Position numbers and translations under genes: made by a program. The notes beneath the pieces were generated by a model. It saw nothing but the letters and a program-made list of their open reading frames with translations. It was not told the origin of the DNA and did no database searches. Positions 36,710-46,289 of a stretch of DNA of 64,000 nt are shown here, in pieces. Origin of the DNA: Aquabacterium commune (GTDB lineage: Bacteria > Pseudomonadota > Gammaproteobacteria > Burkholderiales > Burkholderiaceae_C); contig NZ_SNXW01000006.1 in NCBI RefSeq assembly GCF_004362855.1, positions 215,330 to 279,329 of the forward strand, given 5' to 3'. The first letter of the stretch is position 1; each line of letters opens with the position of its first letter.

Positions 36710-37492
36710 ATGCTGATCCTGCTGTCTCCGGCCAAGAGCCTGGACTACGACACCCCCGCCACAACCACCCGCCACACCCTGCCGCAGTTCACCGACGAAT
36801 CGGCCGCGCTCATCGAGGTGCTCAAGCCCTACACGCCGTCGCAACTGGCCTTGCTCATGGACCTCAGCGACGCGCTGTCCACCCTCAACGTGGCCCGCTA
36901 CGCCGCGTGGCAACCGAAGTTCACGGCAACCAACAGCAAGCAGGCGGTGCTGGCCTTCAACGGCGATGTCTATGAGGGCCTGGACGCGGCCAGCCTGAAG
37001 CCGGCTGACCTCGATTGGGCGCAAGAACACGTCGGCATCCTCAGCGGCCTGTACGGCATCCTGCGGCCCCTGGACTGGATGCAGCCCTACCGCCTGGAGA
37101 TGGGCACCAAGCTGGCCAACCCGCGCGGCAAGGACCTCTACGCCTGGTGGGGCGACCGCCTGGCCGAGCACCTCAACCAGCGCCTGGCCGAGCAAGGCAG
37201 CGACCTCGTCGTCAACCTGGCCTCGCAGGAGTACTTCAAGTCCGTCAAGCGCAAGGCCCTGAAGGCCCGTGTGGTCGAGTGCGTCTTCGAAGACTGGAAG
37301 AACGGCCAGTGGAAGATCATCAGCTTCCACGCCAAGCGCGCCCGCGGCCTGATGGCCCGCCACGCCATCCAGCACCGCGCCAAGACGCTCAAGGCCTTGT
37401 TGAGCTTCGACGCCGAAGGCTACGCCCATGACGCAGCGGCGTCCGAACCCGATCGCCTGGTGTTTCGCCGCCGATCGAGCCCGGCAGCCTGA
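36710..37492 (+). CDS. yaaA: Peroxide stress protein YaaA
   Basis: YaaA limits free iron and so protects DNA and proteins during peroxide stress. The 260 residues match the DUF328/YaaA family: [16 protein letters not shown] at the start, [50 protein letters not shown] and [15 protein letters not shown]. The next gene starts five bases after the stop, and a peroxiredoxin precedes it. Regulation by OxyR is probable, but no operator was recognised. Confidence 0.93.
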   Translation: MLILLSPAKSLDYDTPATTTRHTLPQFTDESAALIEVLKPYTPSQLALLMDLSDALSTLNVARYAAWQPKFTATNSKQAVLAFNGDVYEGLDAASLKPADLDWAQEHVGILSGLYGILRPLDWMQPYRLEMGTKLANPRGKDLYAWWGDRLAEHLNQRLAEQGSDLVVNLASQEYFKSVKRKALKARVVECVFEDWKNGQWKIISFHAKRARGLMARHAIQHRAKTLKALLSFDAEGYAHDAAASEPDRLVFRRRSSPAA

Positions 37493-37497
37493 CGGCC

Positions 37498-38331
37498 ATG
37501 CGCACCCAGGACATCACCCCCGAATTGCGCGCCTGGATCATCGCCCAGGCGGAAGCGGGCCACAGCCCCCAGTCCGTGTTGACGGCCATGCGCGCCAGCG
37601 GCTGGGAAGAGGATGTGGCACTCGCCGCGATGGAAGGGGTGTTGCAGGGCCGCGCCGACGCGGTGAAGCTGGCGGTCAAGCCCATGCCCGACATCGCCGC
37701 AGGACAGCCCAACGTGGTCCGCGCCCACGACCGCGATGTCACCGTGCTGCTGCAGATCCAGCACCCGCGCATCGTGGTGTTCCGCGATTTCCTCTCCCCC
37801 GAGGAGTGCACCGAGCTGATGGCGCAGGCCCAGCCCCGCCTGACGCGATCGGAAACCGTGGTCAACGCCACCGGCGGCAGCGAGGTCAACGCGGCACGCA
37901 CGAGCCAGGGCATGTTTTTTGCCCGCGGCGAGAGCGCGTTGTGCGTGCGCATCGAAGCGCGCATTGCCGCCCTGCTGCGATGGCCTGTGGAAAACGGCGA
38001 AGGCATCCAGATACTGCGCTATCCGCCAGGCGCCGAATACCGCCCGCACTACGATTATTTCGACCCGATTCAAGTCGGCACACCGACGATATTGCAGCGT
38101 GGCGGGCAGCGCGTGGGCACCTTGCTGATGTACCTCAACACGCCCATGGCCGGCGGTGCCACCACATTCCCCGATGCGGGCGTCACCGTGCATGCTGTGG
38201 CGGGATCGGCGGTGTTTTTTGCTTACCCCTTGCCCACGCCCCAGACCAAAACCCTGCATGGCGGCGCGCCCGTCACGCAAGGCGAGAAATGGGTGGCCAC
38301 CAAATGGCTGAGGGAAGGGCTTTTCATGTGA
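37498..38331 (+). CDS. 2-oxoglutarate/Fe(II)-dependent prolyl 4-hydroxylase-like oxygenase
   Basis: This 277-residue protein has a short N-terminal helical region (1-60) and a C-terminal P4Hc dioxygenase domain. The iron triad is HYD (His184, Asp186) and His254 in KTLHGG, with Lys264 of GEKW for 2-oxoglutarate. Related proteins hydroxylate proteins such as EF-Tu or ribosomal proteins, but the substrate here is unknown. It starts five bases after yaaA, so they are probably co-transcribed. Confidence 0.88.
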   Translation: MRTQDITPELRAWIIAQAEAGHSPQSVLTAMRASGWEEDVALAAMEGVLQGRADAVKLAVKPMPDIAAGQPNVVRAHDRDVTVLLQIQHPRIVVFRDFLSPEECTELMAQAQPRLTRSETVVNATGGSEVNAARTSQGMFFARGESALCVRIEARIAALLRWPVENGEGIQILRYPPGAEYRPHYDYFDPIQVGTPTILQRGGQRVGTLLMYLNTPMAGGATTFPDAGVTVHAVAGSAVFFAYPLPTPQTKTLHGGAPVTQGEKWVATKWLREGLFM

Positions 38332-38468
38332 CCTCGGTGAATTGACAGCCCGGCGGTGTTGTCAACTGGAACCTGTGCTTTGGCGTTGCTGGCACACGGG
38401 CTTGCGAATCCAGGCCCGGCGTGCAATCCTTTCAACGGCAACCCCCCGTCCCATTTGGAGAGAACCCC

Positions 38469-38651
38469 ATGAAAAAACTGATCGTCGCCCTGATGACCTC
38501 GATGTTCGCCGTTGGCGCTTTCGCTGCCGATGCGCCTGCCGCAGCCTCGGTCCCCGTGGCTGCTTCGGCGCCGGCCAAGAAGGCTGTCAAGAAGCACCAC
38601 CACAAGAAGGCCAAGAAGGCCGCTGCCGCTGCCAGTGCCGCATCCAAGTGA
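38469..38651 (+). CDS. Small exported Ala/Lys-rich protein
   Basis: This is a 60-residue protein. A cleavable signal peptide (MKKLIVALMTSMFAVGAFAA, cleavage after about 20) is followed by a basic, low-complexity mature part with the runs KKAVKKHHHKKAKK and AAAAASAA. Similar 50-80-residue periplasmic proteins are common in Burkholderiales; function is unknown. A good ribosome site (GGAGAG) precedes the ATG and a strong terminator follows, which supports a real single-gene transcript. Confidence 0.75.
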   Translation: MKKLIVALMTSMFAVGAFAADAPAAASVPVAASAPAKKAVKKHHHKKAKKAAAAASAASK

Positions 38652-38697
38652 TCTTGGGTCAGGCGAGCGGGCTCGCACAGCCTGCGCCGCCTGTAGC

Positions 38698-38724
38698 AAA
38701 AAACCCGGCCTAGGCCGGGTTTTT
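38698..38724. terminator. Bidirectional Rho-independent terminator
   Basis: A run of A, CCCGGCC, the loop TA, GGCCGGG and a run of T form a perfect symmetric hairpin. It can serve the small exported-protein gene on the plus strand and rhlE on the minus strand. Confidence 0.85.
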
Positions 38725-38743
38725 CATGTGCTTGCCGAGGGAC

Positions 38744-40114
38744 TCAGCCGCTGCGTGCGCGACGGGGGGCGTTGGAGAAAGGCTGGGCCTGGCGGGTGCG
38801 CTCGTCCTGTCGCTGCCCCTGACCTTGTCCTTGACGGCTGCCACCGCCACCCGAACCACCTGAGCGACCGCCACTTCCCTGACCGCCGCCGCGCGAAGAC
38901 GAGGGGCGCTGTCCGCCTGTGCCTGCACCGCCATGCAGCACGCGTCGGCCCAGTTGGATGGGCTCGGGGCGTGCGTCCGGATCCGGCTCGAAACCAGGCA
39001 CCACCTCGCGGGGAATGGGGCGCTTGATGAGCTTCTCAATGGCAGACAGGAAGCCTTCCTCGTCGATGCAGACCAGCGACAGCGCCTCGCCCTCCGCGCC
39101 GGCCCGACCGGTGCGGCCGATGCGGTGCACGTAGTCCTCGGGCACGTTGGGCAGTTCGAAGTTCACCACATGCGGCAACTGATCGATGTCGATGCCCCGC
39201 GCCGCGATGTCTGTGGCGACCAGCACCCGCAGGTCGCCGGATTTGAAGTCGGCCAGTGCCCGGGTGCGGGCGCTCTGGCTCTTGTTGCCGTGGATGGCCA
39301 TGGCCGTGATGCCTTGCTTCTCCAGGAACTCGACCAGGCGGTTGGCGCCATGCTTCATGCGGGTGAACACCAGCACCTGGTGCCAGTTCTGCGTCTGGAT
39401 CAGGTGGGCCAGCAGGTCCTTTTTGCGTTCGCGGTCCACCGGGTGAACCCGCTGTGCGACCGTGTCTGCGGTGGCGTTGCGGCGCGCAACCTCGATGACC
39501 TTCGGCGAATTCAGCAGACGCTCAGCCAGCGCCTTGATCTCGTCTGAAAACGTGGCAGAAAACAACAGGCTTTGTTTTTTGGCCGGCAGTATGCCCAGAA
39601 CACGCTTGATATCGTGGATGAAACCCATGTCCAACATGCGGTCGGCTTCGTCCAGCACGAAAAACTCGACGTGGCTGAGGTCCAGCGTGCCTTGCTGGTG
39701 GTGATCGAGCAGGCGGCCCGGCGTGGCCACCAGGATATCGATCCCTCGGCGCAATGCGTCAATTTGCGGATTCATGCCCACGCCACCGAACATCACCATG
39801 GATTTCAGTGGCAGGTATTTGCCATACACCCGAACAGATTCTTCCACCTGCGCAGCCAATTCGCGGGTGGGCGTCAAAATCAGGGCTCGCACCACGCGCC
39901 GCCCTGGGGGCAAAGGCTTGGTGGCCAATTGGTGCAGCAAGGGCAGGGTGAACCCAGCGGTTTTGCCAGTGCCTGTCTGGGCGCCAGCGAGCAAATCCCC
40001 GCCAGTCAAAACCGCAGGGATGGCCTGCGTCTGAATCGGGGTGGGGGTGTGGTAGCCCGCCTCGTGCACCGCACGCAGCAAAGGCTCGACCAAACCCAAA
40101 TTTTCAAACGACAT
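38744..40114 (-). CDS. rhlE: DEAD-box RNA helicase RhlE
   Basis: RhlE unwinds RNA during ribosome assembly and mRNA decay. The 456 residues carry every DEAD motif: Q motif GYHTPTPIQ, Walker A AQTGTGKT (45-52), PTRELA, TPGR, DEAD (155-158), SAT and [10 protein letters not shown]. After about 375 a Gly/Ser/Gln/Arg-rich tail follows ([20 protein letters not shown]), as in RhlE of betaproteobacteria. The ATG at 40114 fits the common N-terminus MSFENLGL. A long untranslated gap upstream may hold its promoter. Confidence 0.92.
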   Translation of the reverse strand: MSFENLGLVEPLLRAVHEAGYHTPTPIQTQAIPAVLTGGDLLAGAQTGTGKTAGFTLPLLHQLATKPLPPGRRVVRALILTPTRELAAQVEESVRVYGKYLPLKSMVMFGGVGMNPQIDALRRGIDILVATPGRLLDHHQQGTLDLSHVEFFVLDEADRMLDMGFIHDIKRVLGILPAKKQSLLFSATFSDEIKALAERLLNSPKVIEVARRNATADTVAQRVHPVDRERKKDLLAHLIQTQNWHQVLVFTRMKHGANRLVEFLEKQGITAMAIHGNKSQSARTRALADFKSGDLRVLVATDIAARGIDIDQLPHVVNFELPNVPEDYVHRIGRTGRAGAEGEALSLVCIDEEGFLSAIEKLIKRPIPREVVPGFEPDPDARPEPIQLGRRVLHGGAGTGGQRPSSSRGGGQGSGGRSGGSGGGGSRQGQGQGQRQDERTRQAQPFSNAPRRARSG

Positions 40115-40439
40115 ACAACTGGCCCACGTTAAATGAAGCGGCGACTGCACTCGGGGTTCCGGGCCTGGAACGGCGCGAGTCAACCGGCTGTCAAGGTATG
40201 CGGCCTGATTGCCCGACGCGCAGCAAGGAATTGCATCGCGTGGTATTGGACAAGCCGCGTTAATGAAATTGTATGCCCCAGCACCACGCTGTGATAGTAC
40301 TTATGGGTAAATGGGGGGTGACTTTCCGAGCCCTGATGTTACGGATTGTATCAAACGGAGCGCAAGATTGTACGATTGCCCTCCCTCACGGCACTGCCTC
40401 CCGTCGTGGATGCAGGCCACCAGCCCCTAGAATCGCGCC
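40115..40439. promoter_or_regulatory. Divergent promoter region of rhlE and dnaX
   Basis: These 325 bases have no recognisable gene. The right end contains TAGAAT at 40428-40433, seven bases before the dnaX ATG, a spacing that would give a leaderless dnaX message; the -35 position is poor. An A/T-richer block at about 40250-40360 may hold promoter or regulator sites for rhlE. Nothing else was identified. Confidence 0.4.
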
Positions 40440-42527
40440 ATGACGACAACCGTTCTCGCGCGGAAATACCGGCCGACCAGCTTCGAGTCCATGGTGGGCC
40501 AAGGGCATGTGGTGCAGGCCTTGTCCAACGCGCTCACCCAGCAGCGACTCCACCACGCTTACCTGTTCACGGGCACCCGTGGCGTGGGCAAGACCACGGT
40601 GTCGCGCATCCTGGCGAAGTCGTTGAACTGCACCGGGCCTGATGGGCAGGGCGGCATCACCGCCACGCCATGCGGCCAGTGCCAGCCTTGTCGAGACATC
40701 GATGCAGGCCGCTTCGTGGACTACGTCGAGCTGGACGCCGCGTCCAACCGCGGGGTCGATGAGATCTCGCAGTTGCTGGAGCAAGCGGTTTACAAGCCGG
40801 TGGTGGGGCGCTTCAAGGTTTACATGATCGACGAAGTGCACATGCTCTCGAACACGGCCTTCAACGCCATGCTCAAGACGCTGGAAGAGCCGCCCGACTA
40901 CCTCAAGTTCGTGCTGGCCACGACGGACCCGCAGAAGGTGCCGGTGACGGTGCTGTCGCGCTGTCTGCAGTTCAACCTGCGGCCGATGGCGGCGCAGACC
41001 GTTCAGCTGCACCTCGCCCAGGTGCTGGACCACGAGGGCATCGCCCACGATCCGGGCGCTTTGCGCCTGCTCGCCCGTGCGGCGCGCGGGTCCATGCGGG
41101 ATGCCATGTCCCTGGCCGACCAGGCCATCGCTTTCGGTGGCGGTGCCTTGCAGGAAGATGCCGTGCGGCGCATGTTGGGGTCGGTGGACCGTCAGCACGT
41201 GCAGCGCATCATCGAGGCCGTGGCGGCGGGCGACGGTGCGGGCTTGGTCGCGGCGGTGGACGCCCTGCGCGAGTTGGGCCTGTCCGCCTCCGGCACGCTG
41301 GAGGATCTGGCGGCGGGCCTGCAGCGCATGGCCGTGGTGCAGGCCGTGCCCGCCATGGCGCAGGCGGTCGATGAGACGGACCCGGACGCGCAGACCTGGA
41401 CGCAGCTGGCACCGTTGCTGGCCCAGGACGAGACCCAGCTGTTCTACAGCCTGTGCCTGCAAGGCCGCGCCGAGCTGGCGCTGGCACCCGACGAATACAG
41501 CGGCCTGCTGATGCTGTTGTTGCGATTGTTGGCGTTCAAGCCGGGAGGGGGCGCAGGCGCCAGCCCAAAATCTGAGGGCTCGGCGGCACGCCCCACAGCC
41601 GCCGAGCCTCGCAGTGTGGTGACAGGGGGGCCCCAAGCGGGGCAACTGGCCAGGGCAGCGGCTTCTCAGCCGCGACCGCCTGAGCCCCCAAGCACACCGG
41701 CGGCGATTGTTGCGGCGTCATCGCCTGCGACACGGGCCGCCTTGCCACCGACTGCAGCCCCTGTTGTGCAGCCCTCCGTGCCGCCTGTCGCGTCTGCCGT
41801 GCCATCCGCCGTGGCTCGGGACGTGCGCCCGGCATCGGCGCCGTGGGACGACGCGCCGCCCGAGCACCTGGATGCGCCGCCCGACATGGGCAACGAGGCC
41901 TCGGTGTCGTCTGGCACGAAGCATGTCGAGGCCTGGGAAAACGGGCCGCCACCTGGCTTTGACGATGGCTGGGGCGATGGTGCCGATGCAGCGCCTGAGG
42001 CATTCACGTCATCGGAGAACGCATCGACTGCTGCTGCCGTTGCGGGGGCTGGCACTGCCTCTGCCTCTGCCTCTGCCAGCGCGCCGCCCATGCCGCTGTC
42101 TCGCCAACTGGCCGAACTGCCGCCTGACCCGCTGTCCGACCGCTGGGCCGAACTCGTGGCGCAAATGCAGGCCCAGGGCTTGATCACGGCCTTGGTGCGT
42201 GAGCTGGCCGTGCAGTCGCAGTGCGTGGCACAGCGGCAAGAAGGTGCGCTGAGCATCTGGCATTTGCAGGTGCCGCGCGCCAGCCTGTGCGGCGACATGC
42301 ACAAAGATCGCCTGACCCAGGCCCTGGCCCAGGTGCTGGGCTGCGAGGTGCAGCTCCATGTGGCGCAGGGCGCCGCGGTCAACACACCCGCGCAGCGCGA
42401 CCTGGCCGCGCGCGAGGCCCGGCAGCACGCGGCCGAGGCCCTGATCGAGGGCGATGCCTTGGTGCGTGGTCTGTTGGCCCAGTACCCGGGTGCGCGGATC
42501 GTGCCTGGCTCGGTGGTCCCGATCTGA
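40440..42527 (+). CDS. dnaX: DNA polymerase III subunit gamma/tau
   Basis: DnaX is the ATPase of the clamp loader; its long form tau also holds the polymerase cores together. The 695 residues contain the P-loop GTRGVGKTT (45-53), the zinc cysteines 64, 78, 81 and 84, the DEVHML motif, and SRC (sensor 1 region). About 368 residues of clamp-loader domain are followed by a low-complexity Ala/Pro-rich linker (378-550) and a tau-type C-terminal domain ([24 protein letters not shown] region onwards). A frameshift signal at 41564 would generate gamma of about 378 residues. The usual ybaB and recR follow. Confidence 0.95.
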   Translation: MTTTVLARKYRPTSFESMVGQGHVVQALSNALTQQRLHHAYLFTGTRGVGKTTVSRILAKSLNCTGPDGQGGITATPCGQCQPCRDIDAGRFVDYVELDAASNRGVDEISQLLEQAVYKPVVGRFKVYMIDEVHMLSNTAFNAMLKTLEEPPDYLKFVLATTDPQKVPVTVLSRCLQFNLRPMAAQTVQLHLAQVLDHEGIAHDPGALRLLARAARGSMRDAMSLADQAIAFGGGALQEDAVRRMLGSVDRQHVQRIIEAVAAGDGAGLVAAVDALRELGLSASGTLEDLAAGLQRMAVVQAVPAMAQAVDETDPDAQTWTQLAPLLAQDETQLFYSLCLQGRAELALAPDEYSGLLMLLLRLLAFKPGGGAGASPKSEGSAARPTAAEPRSVVTGGPQAGQLARAAASQPRPPEPPSTPAAIVAASSPATRAALPPTAAPVVQPSVPPVASAVPSAVARDVRPASAPWDDAPPEHLDAPPDMGNEASVSSGTKHVEAWENGPPPGFDDGWGDGADAAPEAFTSSENASTAAAVAGAGTASASASASAPPMPLSRQLAELPPDPLSDRWAELVAQMQAQGLITALVRELAVQSQCVAQRQEGALSIWHLQVPRASLCGDMHKDRLTQALAQVLGCEVQLHVAQGAAVNTPAQRDLAAREARQHAAEALIEGDALVRGLLAQYPGARIVPGSVVPI
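41543..41608 (+). other. Candidate programmed -1 frameshift signal in dnaX
   Basis: Three parts are visible. GGGAGG at 41543-41548 resembles a Shine-Dalgarno site. C CCA AAA at 41564-41570 is a slippery heptamer in the correct frame. GGCTCGGCGGC (41577-41587) pairs perfectly with GCCGCCGAGCC (41598-41608) around a ten-base loop, six bases after the heptamer. In the -1 frame ATC then TGA (41573-41575) follow, ending a product of about 378 residues. In E. coli dnaX a comparable set, with A AAA AAG, makes gamma. Confidence 0.75.
42057..42077 (+). repeat. Hexamer repeat in dnaX
   Basis: GCCTCT occurs three times in tandem (42057-42074) and continues with GCC, encoding alternating Ala and Ser. 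It lies in the low-complexity linker of tau. Confidence 0.8.
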
Positions 42528-42645
42528 ACACCGCTTGCCGCGCCTCGGTTGGCCGCATGTTGCGAGCGTTCCCGGCGACAATCCACCCCAGGGGCGCGCC
42601 CGAGTGCGTGCCCAGCTTCCAAAGTCAGACAAGAAAGGACGAGCC

Positions 42646-42972
42646 ATGCTCAAAGGACAACTTGCCGGCCTGATGAAACAGGCCCAGCAGATGCAGGACA
42701 ACCTCAAGAAGGCCCAGGACGAGCTGGCCCACATCGAGGTCGAAGGTCAGTCGGGCTCGGGCCTGGTCAAGGTCGTGATGACCTGCAAGCACGAGGTGCG
42801 CCGCGTGACCATCGACCCCAGCCTGCTGGCCGACGACAAGGACATGCTGGAAGACCTGGTGGCCGCAGCCTTCAACGACGCCGCCCGCCGCGCCGAAACC
42901 ACCAGCCAGGAAAAGCTGGGCCGCCTGACCGCCGGCATGCCCATGCCCCCGGGCATGAAGCTGCCGTTCTGA
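42646..42972 (+). CDS. ybaB: YbaB/EbfC family nucleoid-associated protein
   Basis: This is a 108-residue dimeric DNA-binding protein that coats DNA in the nucleoid. The family pattern is complete: [71 protein letters not shown] and [12 protein letters not shown]. It lies between dnaX and recR, the conserved order in most bacteria, with a ribosome site (GAAAGGA) before the ATG. Confidence 0.95.
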   Translation: MLKGQLAGLMKQAQQMQDNLKKAQDELAHIEVEGQSGSGLVKVVMTCKHEVRRVTIDPSLLADDKDMLEDLVAAAFNDAARRAETTSQEKLGRLTAGMPMPPGMKLPF

Positions 42973-43008
42973 TCCCGTCTTGCACGCCTGAACCACCCCG
43001 ACACGACC

Positions 43009-43596
43009 ATGGCCGACGCTGCACTGGACGCCCTCATCGACAGCCTGCGCTGCCTGCCTGGCGTGGGGCAGAAGTCGGCGCAGCGCATGGCCTACCACCT
43101 GCTCCAGCACGACCGGCCTTCGGCCCTGCGCCTGGCGCAGGCCCTGGAGACGGCCGTGTCAGAGGTGAAGCACTGCGCGCGCTGCTACACCTTCAGCCAC
43201 GAGCCGGTTTGCGAGGTGTGCCTGGACGAGGCGCGGGAGCGTCAGCTGCTGTGCGTGGTCGAGAGTCCAGCCGATCAGGCTGCGCTGGAGCGCACAGGCA
43301 GTTACCGAGGCTTGTACTTCGTCCTGATGGGGCGCATCAGCCCGCTGGACGGCATCGGCCCGCGTGACATCGGGATGTCGGCGCTGCTGGAGCGCGCCAG
43401 CGATGGCGTGGTGCAGGAGGTCATCCTGGCCACGAATTTCCACGCCGAGGGCGAAGCCACTGCCCATGTGCTGAGCGAGCAGCTCCGCGCCCGTGGGTTG
43501 AAGGTCACGCGCCTGGCCCGCGGTGTGCCGGTGGGCAGCGAGCTGGAGTACGTGGACCTGGGCACCATCGCCCATGCGTTCATGGACCGCCGCTGA
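43009..43596 (+). CDS. recR: Recombination mediator RecR
   Basis: RecR works with RecO (and RecF) to load RecA on gapped DNA. The 195 residues have the helix-hairpin-helix [20 protein letters not shown], the zinc finger [16 protein letters not shown], and the Toprim domain with [26 protein letters not shown] and [15 protein letters not shown]. The length is standard. It is the last gene of dnaX-ybaB-recR and converges with mltD; no clear terminator was seen in the 66-base gap. Confidence 0.95.
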   Translation: MADAALDALIDSLRCLPGVGQKSAQRMAYHLLQHDRPSALRLAQALETAVSEVKHCARCYTFSHEPVCEVCLDEARERQLLCVVESPADQAALERTGSYRGLYFVLMGRISPLDGIGPRDIGMSALLERASDGVVQEVILATNFHAEGEATAHVLSEQLRARGLKVTRLARGVPVGSELEYVDLGTIAHAFMDRR

Positions 43597-43662
43597 AGGC
43601 TGGGTTGTTCGCAGCCCCAGTCAGCCCAAGCTCAACAGTCCGGACTCAACCCCCCTCGAAGC

Positions 43663-45510
43663 TCAGCGCGCACTGGCCACGCGGATGCGCGTGTTGCGTG
43701 ACGGTGCCGTGCGCAGTTTGGCGTTGCCATTGCTGCTGCGAGCCACCGATGCCGAGCGCGCTGCCGGTGCGGCGCTGGCCACACGAACGGCACCGCGGCG
43801 TGAGGCCGCCACAGAGGTCGTCTTGCGGCTTGCTGGCTCTGCGCGATGCGCCTGGGTGCCCTGGGTGCCCGTGTGGGTCGCAACCTTGGTGGTCACGGCA
43901 TTGCGCGTGGGCACGAACACCACGACGCTCTGGCCCTTGCCAAAGCTGGCCGATGCCGAAGTTCGGTTCCACTGCGCCACCTGTTGGGCAGAGACACGGT
44001 AGCGCTTGGCCACGCTGACCACAGAGTCGCGCTTGCCGGCCTTGAAGCTCACGCGGCGCAGTGGGGGCAGGTCGGGTGCCAGGGCCATCATGGCGTTGTC
44101 CGCGAGCGCTTCGGAGACATCCTGTTCGCGATGCTCGGAGCGAGGCACCAGCAGCGTCGAACCGGCCTTGACCAGCATCTTGGGTGGGATGTGGTTGAGC
44201 TCGCGCAGGCCGGTCTCGCTCATGCCGACCCGCTTGGCGGCGTCGCCGGGGCGCATGGTGCTGGGCACCTGCCAGGCGGTCCAGGAGGCCAGCGGGCCCT
44301 TGTGCTTGCCCAGGTTGTGCACGAAGAGGTTGGCGTTGTCGTAAGGCAGCAGCACCTGCGGTGTGCCGGCGGCCAGGATGACGGGCTTGTTCTGCGAGGG
44401 GTTCAGCGCCTTGAACTCGTCTTGCGGCAGGCCAGCCAGGCGCGCGGCCAGGGACAGGTCCATGTCGCGCTGGATGGGCACGCTGACGAAGTAGGGGTGG
44501 TTTTCCACCGGCGGTAAGCTCAACCCGAAGCGCTCGGGTTGCATCACGATGTTGCGCACGGCGTGCAGTTTGGGCACGTAGTTGCGCGTCTCGGGCGGCA
44601 TGTTGAGGCTGAGGTAGTCGGTGGGCAGGCCCTGGCGCTGGTTGCGCGCGATCGCTTTCTGCACATTGCCTTCGCCCCAGTTGTAGGCGGCCAGGGCGAG
44701 GTGCCAGTCCCCGAACATGCGGTTGAGGCGTTGCAGGTAGTCGAGCGCTGCGCGGGTGGAGGCCAGCACGTCGCGGCGGTCGTCGCGGAAGAGGTTCTGC
44801 TTGAGCTCGAAATCCTTGCCGGTGGCGGGCATGAACTGCCACATGCCCGAAGCGCGCGCCGAAGACATGGCCTGCGGGTTGAACGCGCTTTCGATGAAGG
44901 GCAGCAAGGCCAGCTCGGTGGGCATGTTGCGGCGGTTGATTTCCTCGACCACGTGGAAGAGGTAGCGACTGCCACGGTCGGTCATGCGCTGCACGTAGTC
45001 AGGGCGGCTGGCGTACCAGCGCTCGTGCTCGGCGACCAGGTCGGATTGCAGTTCCGGCAAGGCATAGCCCTTGCGGATGCGGCCCCAGAGGTCTTGCGTG
45101 GCGCTGGCGTCGGACAGATTCAGCGTGGCGTCGGGGCGCAGCGGGTCCGTCGGGGTGCCGATGGCGTCCAGCGCCTCCGCGGACGCGGCGCTGTCCTGGC
45201 GACCGGCCGCTGCCATCGGGGTGTTGATGTCCACGCGCAGTCCGGAGGTCGGGTCCTGACGGGTCAGGTTGCGGTCCGGACCCCGTGCGGCCGTGGGCGA
45301 TTGGCGGATCAGGGCGTCGGGGTCGAAGTTGCGCAGCGGGCGCACCTCGCGTGCTTCCTGGACGTCGCGGGTGTCACGGGCAGAGCGTCCTGCATCGGCT
45401 GCGCGGTTCTCCATCATGCTGCCGCAGGCGGACAGCACGAGGGTGGATGCGGTGGTCAGGCTCAGCAGCAGGGCACGTTGAATCGGGTGAATCGGGCGAA
45501 AGGCGTTCAT
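43663..45510 (-). CDS. mltD: Membrane-bound lytic murein transglycosylase D (SLT + LysM lipoprotein)
   Basis: This is an outer-membrane lipoprotein that cleaves peptidoglycan. The signal ends in the lipobox VLSAC (Cys29). The SLT domain contains the catalytic Glu207 in IESAFNPQAMSSARASGMWQFMPATG and AAYNWGEGNV. LysM-like repeats follow (e.g. SVAKRYRVSAQQVAQWNR and the region around MRPGDAAKRVGMSETGLRELN), and the tail is basic and low-complexity, giving 615 residues. The ATG at 45510 is two bases after the gloB stop; ATG at 45531 would overlap gloB. Confidence 0.92.
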   Translation of the reverse strand: MNAFRPIHPIQRALLLSLTTASTLVLSACGSMMENRAADAGRSARDTRDVQEAREVRPLRNFDPDALIRQSPTAARGPDRNLTRQDPTSGLRVDINTPMAAAGRQDSAASAEALDAIGTPTDPLRPDATLNLSDASATQDLWGRIRKGYALPELQSDLVAEHERWYASRPDYVQRMTDRGSRYLFHVVEEINRRNMPTELALLPFIESAFNPQAMSSARASGMWQFMPATGKDFELKQNLFRDDRRDVLASTRAALDYLQRLNRMFGDWHLALAAYNWGEGNVQKAIARNQRQGLPTDYLSLNMPPETRNYVPKLHAVRNIVMQPERFGLSLPPVENHPYFVSVPIQRDMDLSLAARLAGLPQDEFKALNPSQNKPVILAAGTPQVLLPYDNANLFVHNLGKHKGPLASWTAWQVPSTMRPGDAAKRVGMSETGLRELNHIPPKMLVKAGSTLLVPRSEHREQDVSEALADNAMMALAPDLPPLRRVSFKAGKRDSVVSVAKRYRVSAQQVAQWNRTSASASFGKGQSVVVFVPTRNAVTTKVATHTGTQGTQAHRAEPASRKTTSVAASRRGAVRVASAAPAARSASVARSSNGNAKLRTAPSRNTRIRVASAR

Positions 45511-45512
45511 CG

Positions 45513-46289
45513 TCAGAAACGGTTTTTCCATTGACGCAGTGCGGCAAAGATGGCCTGTGGGCGGGCATCCTCGGCGCCGTGCTGCAGGGCACTGGCCACC
45601 ACGTCGGATTGGGTGCAGCGCAGAAACGGGTTGATGCCCTTTTCGACGCGCAAGGTGCTGGGCAGTGTGGGCAAGGACTGTGCGCGCAAAGCTTCACAGT
45701 GGGCCGTGTGGCTGACCAGCGCTGGGTTGTGGGGTTCGACCGCCTGCGCAAACCGCAGGTTGCCGAGCGTGTATTCGTGCGTGCAGCAGATGCGGGTGGC
45801 ATCCGGCAGGCGCGATAACTTCGATAGGCTATCGTACAGCTGTTCGATGGTGCCATCGAAGACGCGACCGCATCCAGCTGAAAAAAGTGTGTCGCCAGCG
45901 AAGAGCAGCGGGTCCGGGTCCAGCGACCCCAGCCCATCGGGCAGGAAGTAGGCGATGTGGCCTCGCGTGTGGCCGGGCACGTCCAGCACTTGCATGTCCA
46001 GGCCGCGCCATGTCAGTGTGTCGCCCTCGCCCAGGGGGTGGGTGATCCCGGCGATGTCTTCGTGACGAGGTCCGTACACTGGCAGGCCTTCGCGCTGCAG
46101 TGCGGCCAGACCACCCACATGGTCCATGTGATGATGGGTCACTAGAATGGCGGACAAGGTCAGTCCTGCATCGCTGAGCGCCTGCTGCACGGGTGCGGCG
46201 TCGCCGGGGTCGATCACCAGTGCCTCGCGGCCGTTGTGAAGCATCCAGATGTAGTTGTCGGTGAAGGCGGGCAGGGCAAGCAGATCCAT
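45513..46289 (-). CDS. gloB: Hydroxyacylglutathione hydrolase (glyoxalase II)
   Basis: GloB hydrolyses S-lactoylglutathione in methylglyoxal detoxification. The 258 residues contain the metallo-beta-lactamase signature THHHMDH (51-57), GHTRGHIAYF, LFAGDTLFSAGCGRVFDGT and CTHEYTLGNLRFA, then a C-terminal helical glyoxalase II domain. The ATG at 46289 fits the family start and its codon overlaps, on the opposite strand, the ATG of a methyltransferase gene. mltD follows downstream. Confidence 0.93.
   Translation of the reverse strand: MDLLALPAFTDNYIWMLHNGREALVIDPGDAAPVQQALSDAGLTLSAILVTHHHMDHVGGLAALQREGLPVYGPRHEDIAGITHPLGEGDTLTWRGLDMQVLDVPGHTRGHIAYFLPDGLGSLDPDPLLFAGDTLFSAGCGRVFDGTIEQLYDSLSKLSRLPDATRICCTHEYTLGNLRFAQAVEPHNPALVSHTAHCEALRAQSLPTLPSTLRVEKGINPFLRCTQSDVVASALQHGAEDARPQAIFAALRQWKNRF

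Noticed and set aside
40440..42527. An E. coli-type dnaX heptamer A AAA AAG.
   Set aside because: No such run is present. The only suitable site is C CCA AAA at 41564, which is reported instead.
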